Assembly: GCF_014773485.1 (NCBI RefSeq)
Contig: NZ_JACXBP010000009.1
Span: 62,001-126,000, forward strand
DNA from: Erwinia aphidicola
GTDB taxonomy: Bacteria; Pseudomonadota; Gammaproteobacteria; Enterobacterales; Enterobacteriaceae
Length of the DNA: 64,000 nucleotides
Direction: 5' to 3'
Shown here: piece after piece, positions 60,841 to 64,000 of the stretch
How positions within the stretch are numbered: the first letter of the stretch is position 1
Layout of the letters: the number at the start of each line of letters is the position of its first letter
Translations under genes and position numbers: made by a program
Notes under the pieces: model-generated
The model's input: only the letters and a program-made list of their open reading frames with translations
The model's database searches: none
What the model was told of the DNA's origin: nothing

Positions 60841-61782
60841 TTAAAAACCGTAAGCCTGCATATCCGGCCCGGCGGGAACAATACCGTTCGGGTTCAGGGC
60901 TTTAATCGAATAATAGCCGTGTTTGATATGGTCAATATTCACCGTGTCGCGCACGCCGGGCAGGGCCAGCATGCGCTGTAAATAGCCGTCCAGCGCCGGA
61001 TAGCTGCGCAGCTGGCGCTGATTACACTTAAACAAACCGTGGTAGGCCACGTCAAAACGGATCAGCGTGACGAACAGGCGGATATCCGCTTCGGTCAGCG
61101 CGCTGCCGAGCAGATAAGGGCCGCCGTGCTGCAGGCGTGATTCGAGTTCGTCGAGCATGCCGAACACGTCGTGATACGCCTCAAGGTAACTCTCCTGAGT
61201 CGTCGCGAACCCGGCGCGATAAACTCCGTTGTTCAGGCGCGGGTAGATTTCGGCGTTCAGCAGGTCTATCTCGCTGCGCAGTGCAGCAGGATAAAGGTCA
61301 ATACTGCCCGTTGCCAGCGCACCAAAGCCGCTGTTAAACATGCGCACGATATCTGCCGATTCATTGCTGACGATGGTGGCGGTTTTCTTGTCCCACAGCA
61401 CCGGCACGGTGGCGCGCCCGGTAAAGCTGTCGTCGGCGCGGGTATAGAGCTGGTGCAGATAGTCGGCGTGATTTAGCGTGTCGCGATCGGCGCCGGGGAA
61501 GTCGCCAAAGTGCCAGCCTTCATCGGTCAGCTGCGGTTCAACCACCGACACGCTGACGACCGCTTCCAGCCCCTTTAACCTGCGGGCTATCAGCGTGCGC
61601 GACGCCCACGGGCAGATGAGCGCAACGTACAGATGATAGCGATCCGGCTCGGCGGCAAACGCCGTGCTGCCGTCCGCGCTGACCCAGTGGCGGAAGCTTG
61701 AAGTCTGGCGCACAAAGCCACCTTTCTCATCAGTGGCCTGTACCGGGTGCCATTCCGCCGTCCATTTACCGTTTACCAGCAT
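60841..61782 (-). CDS. yqjG: Glutathionyl-hydroquinone reductase (Xi-class GST, YqjG type)
   Basis: 313 residues from the ATG at 61782 (GAGGAACA upstream). Reduces glutathionyl-hydroquinones to hydroquinones with GSH. Catalytic Cys in 'YVALICPWASRTLIARRLKGLE', GSH-binding 'ATVPVLWDKKTATIVSNESADIVRM' and C-terminal domain 'LTEADIRLFVTLIRFDVAYHGLFKCN' ending 'NPNGIVPAGPDMQAYGF', all typical. Second in a LysR-yqjG-ypfH row on the minus strand. Confidence 0.94.
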   Translation of the reverse strand: MLVNGKWTAEWHPVQATDEKGGFVRQTSSFRHWVSADGSTAFAAEPDRYHLYVALICPWASRTLIARRLKGLEAVVSVSVVEPQLTDEGWHFGDFPGADRDTLNHADYLHQLYTRADDSFTGRATVPVLWDKKTATIVSNESADIVRMFNSGFGALATGSIDLYPAALRSEIDLLNAEIYPRLNNGVYRAGFATTQESYLEAYHDVFGMLDELESRLQHGGPYLLGSALTEADIRLFVTLIRFDVAYHGLFKCNQRQLRSYPALDGYLQRMLALPGVRDTVNIDHIKHGYYSIKALNPNGIVPAGPDMQAYGF

Positions 61783-61881
61783 GTTTTGTTCCTCATTAGT
61801 TGTTGAGGAACACTCTACACGCATTCCGTTATGCCGATTATCCCGTCAAAATTGCAAATATTCCTTCCGATATGGAAGGAA

Positions 61882-62784
61882 TCACCAGTCCCGATCCCAC
61901 GTCGGCTGCCCGGCGTAACGGCTGACCAGAAAGTCGATCAGCGCCCGTACTTTGTGGGCAAGGTGGCGGGCGGGCGGATAGACAGCATACAGGCCGAGTG
62001 GCGGGATTTCGCTGGCGGGCAGCAGCGGCAGCAGGGTGCCTGCGCTCAGGGCCGGGCCGGCGATAAAGGTCGGTAGCCTGGCAATGCCCAGCCCGCTAAC
62101 GGCCGCCGTCAGGCAGGCTTCGGCGTTGGAGAAGTACAGGCGACCGCTGACCGCCACCGTCGCGCCGCCGCTGCCAAATGGCCAGTTGTGCGGATCGCGA
62201 AAGTTGGTGTCGATAATGCAGTGATGATTGCTTAACTGCTGAGGGTCGTCCGGCGTGCCGTGCTGCTGCAGATAGGCTGGGCTGGCGGCGATAACCACGC
62301 GCATATCACACAGGCGGCGGGCTATCAGGCTGCTGTCGCTCAGCCTGCCGATGCGCAGCGCCACGTCAAAGCCTTCATCGACGATATTCACCACCCGGTC
62401 GGAGAAGCTGACGTCCAGTTCGATATCGGCGAACTCCTGCGCAAAGGCAACAAGCTGCGGAGCAAGCTGGCTGGCACCGAAGGTGATCGGCGCGCTGAGC
62501 TTGATGCGGCCCGAGGGTTTGCCCGCCGCGTGGCGCACCGAGGCGTCGAGCGCATCCCACTCGTCGAGCAGGTTTTTCACCTGGGAGTAATACGCCTGGC
62601 CGACTTCGGTCGGTGACAGTGCGCGCGTGCTGCGCTTCAGCAGCTGCACCCCCAGCTCGCTCTCCAGGCGTGAAACCAGTTTTGATGCCTGTCCGCTGCT
62701 GGTACCCAGGCGGGCGGCGGCCCTGGCAAAGCTGCCCAGCTCCAGCACCGCGACAAACATCCGATCGCATTCCAGACGTTCCAT
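61882..62784 (-). CDS. LysR-family transcriptional regulator
   Basis: 300 residues. Winged helix-turn-helix 'RMFVAVLELGSFARAAARLGTSSGQASKLVSRLESELGVQLLKRSTRALSPTEVG' and an effector domain with 'GKPSGRIKLSAPITFGASQLAPQLVAFAQEFADIELDVSFSDRVVNIVDEGFDVALRIG'. CrgA/DhcR branch. It lies upstream of yqjG on the same strand with a 99-nt gap, so yqjG may be a target. Confidence 0.9.
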   Translation of the reverse strand: MERLECDRMFVAVLELGSFARAAARLGTSSGQASKLVSRLESELGVQLLKRSTRALSPTEVGQAYYSQVKNLLDEWDALDASVRHAAGKPSGRIKLSAPITFGASQLAPQLVAFAQEFADIELDVSFSDRVVNIVDEGFDVALRIGRLSDSSLIARRLCDMRVVIAASPAYLQQHGTPDDPQQLSNHHCIIDTNFRDPHNWPFGSGGATVAVSGRLYFSNAEACLTAAVSGLGIARLPTFIAGPALSAGTLLPLLPASEIPPLGLYAVYPPARHLAHKVRALIDFLVSRYAGQPTWDRDW

Positions 62785-62823
62785 GTTTTACCCCAAATTG
62801 AAAAGACGGTGTTGCCAACAACG

Positions 62824-62925
62824 CGTAGGGGGCGACCGCATTTCTGGTCGCCCCGTATCCATGACGACCCAGGGGTAACGCCAGGGGCGCGGGCCGACCG
62901 AAAAAAAGGTCGTCCCCTACGCTAA
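62824..62925. repeat. REP-like palindromes
   Basis: GTAGGGGGCGACC...GGTCGCCCC and GGGCCGACCG...AAGGTCGTCCCCTAC, dispersed-family units between the LysR gene and the ABC ATPase. Confidence 0.7.
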
Positions 62926-62938
62926 TTTGCCAGGGTTA

Positions 62939-64000
62939 TTAAACCAGCCGCGCACCGCTTTGTGCATCAAACAGATGAATTTTATCGGGGTTGATGGCGA
63001 GATGCGGGGAGTCGCCCGGCTGCAAATCGACGCGGCCATTGAGCTGGACGTGCAGCGGAAAACCCTGCCAGTCAACGTGCAGCAGGCTGGCTTCACCGGT
63101 GACTTCCAGCACTTTAAGGCGTGCAGGATACGGAGAATCGGCGGCCAGCGCAAAATCGTGAGCGCGTAGCCCGACGATCACCGGCTGAGCGCCCTGACGT
63201 TCCGCGGCCGCGTGCCAGCGCTGCGGCAGCGCAAACCACAGCCCGTTGCAGTGTACGCCGGGCTGGCCGTCACGCGTTTCCAGCTCGCCGGGCAGCAGGT
63301 TCATCGGCGGCGAACCGATAAAGCGCGCGACAAAGGTGTTTACCGGGCGGTCGTAAATCTCCAGCGGTTTACCCTGCTGCACAATCACGCCGTCGCGCAT
63401 CACCACGATCTGGTCTGCCAGCGTCATCGCCTCGACCTGATCGTGGGTGACGTAGACCATGGTGGTTTTAAAGCGCTGATGCAGCGATTTAATTTCGGCG
63501 CGCAGCTCCATACGCAGCTGGGCATCCAGATTCGACAGCGGTTCATCGAACAGAAACACCTGCGGATTACGCACCATCGCCCGCCCCATCGCCACGCGCT
63601 GACGCTGGCCGCCGGAGAGCGCACGCGGGTAGCGGTTCAGCAGCTTGTCGATACCGAGAATGCCAGCGATGCGCGCGATGCGGCTCTGCTGCTCGTCGCG
63701 TTTTACCCGCTTGACCTGCATATGAAACGCCAGGTTCTCGGCCACCGTCAGATGCGGATAGAGCGCGTAGCTCTGAAACACCATCGCAATGTCGCGATCC
63801 GCCGGATCGAGATCGTTGATCTGACGGTTATCCAGCAGGATCGCGCCGTCAGACAGCGTGTCCAGCCCGGCCAGCAGGCGCAGCAGCGTCGATTTCCCAC
63901 AGCCGGAGGGACCAACCAGCACGGTAAAACTGCCGTCTTCGATGGTCAGATCGAGCGGCTGTAATACGGTCTGTTTGCCGTAATGTTTGGCGACTTTCAC
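62939..64000 (-). CDS. ABC sugar-importer ATPase (MalK/UgpC family), 5' end cut by window
   Basis: At least 353 residues; the frame runs off the right edge beginning 'KVAKHYGKQTVLQPLDL', so a few N-terminal residues are missing. Walker A 'GPSGCGKST', Q-loop 'AMVFQSYALYPHLTV', signature 'LSGGQRQRVAMGRAMVRNP', Walker B 'VFLFDEPLSNLD', switch 'VTHDQVEAMTL', then the MalK-type TOBE regulatory domain ('FIGSPPMNLLPGEL', 'VIVGLRAHDFAL'). Powers uptake of a sugar or glycerol phosphate-type substrate; permease and binding-protein genes should lie to the right. MalK, UgpC and MsmK-like members cannot be separated here. Confidence 0.93.
   Translation of the reverse strand: MKVAKHYGKQTVLQPLDLTIEDGSFTVLVGPSGCGKSTLLRLLAGLDTLSDGAILLDNRQINDLDPADRDIAMVFQSYALYPHLTVAENLAFHMQVKRVKRDEQQSRIARIAGILGIDKLLNRYPRALSGGQRQRVAMGRAMVRNPQVFLFDEPLSNLDAQLRMELRAEIKSLHQRFKTTMVYVTHDQVEAMTLADQIVVMRDGVIVQQGKPLEIYDRPVNTFVARFIGSPPMNLLPGELETRDGQPGVHCNGLWFALPQRWHAAAERQGAQPVIVGLRAHDFALAADSPYPARLKVLEVTGEASLLHVDWQGFPLHVQLNGRVDLQPGDSPHLAINPDKIHLFDAQSGARLV

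Noticed and set aside
1..64000. CRISPR arrays, tRNA/rRNA genes, insertion sequences or prophage genes
   Set aside because: No regularly spaced repeats, cloverleaf or rRNA sequence, transposase or phage protein was seen; the only repeats are REP-like and MITE-like palindromes.

Overview
The window reads as a chromosomal segment of a plant- or environment-associated enterobacterium, most likely Erwiniaceae (Erwinia/Pantoea-like). The reasons are high G+C coding sequence, two cellulose synthase operons side by side, and a gene order yhjE-yhjG-pdeH-kdgK-yhjJ-dctA-hmsP/yhjK-bcs that mirrors the yhj/bcs region of E. coli. Family assignments rest on protein sequence read by eye; no search was run.

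Layout. 1-7934: end of a bcsD-containing cellulose operon (bcsB partial, bcsC, bcsD, bcsZ). 7935-9078: a lone lower-GC NYN-nuclease gene with its own promoter/terminator leader, bracketed by 54-bp near-identical direct repeats. 9079-21084: the E. coli-type cellulose locus, bcsEFG divergent from bcsRQABC, without bcsZ and with a shortened BcsC. 21216-22712: an HmsP-like c-di-GMP phosphodiesterase without its GGDEF domain. 22738-23459: a compact two-gene unit of unknown function with repeat-flanked promoter. 23664-33807: dctA, yhjJ, an esterase, kdgK, pdeH with a sigma-28 promoter, yhjG, yhjE. 33808-38244: a Mg2+-type locus with structured leader, mgtC, an MgtL-like leader peptide, a P-type ATPase and an MgtR-like peptide. 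38337-49406: regulators and transporters (LysR/SDR pair, mntP with an MntR-type palindrome, AraC, LysE, TetR plus Rob-like), a DUF1471 protein, nucleoside hydrolase, SRPBCC protein, EamA exporter and a UbiD decarboxylase. 49507-49436: remnant of a RelB/DinJ antitoxin. 49595-56938: KdpE-type operator and kdpFABCD, with kdpE absent from its expected place. 56939-60176: an AT-rich block with a translationally coupled three-gene operon (unknown 273-aa protein, cysteine desulfurase/selenocysteine-lyase-like enzyme, EamA exporter). 60219-64000: YpfH-like esterase, glutathionyl-hydroquinone reductase, LysR, and an ABC sugar-importer ATPase cut by the window edge.

How it works together. The left half is a cellulose/c-di-GMP module: two synthases, the phosphoethanolamine transferase BcsG, the c-di-GMP-binding BcsE, and two EAL phosphodiesterases (one apparently under flagellar control). 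The right half is mostly ion homeostasis (Mg2+, Mn2+, K+) with accessory genes. A family of short palindromic repeats (GGGG-headed, REP-like) marks about ten gene ends, and lies even inside the kdp operon.

Best candidates for something new: the desulfurase/exporter operon at 57296-60176, the overlapping gene pair at 22820-23459, the NYN cassette at 7949-9007, the GGDEF-less HmsP, and the set of Mg2+-locus small peptides.
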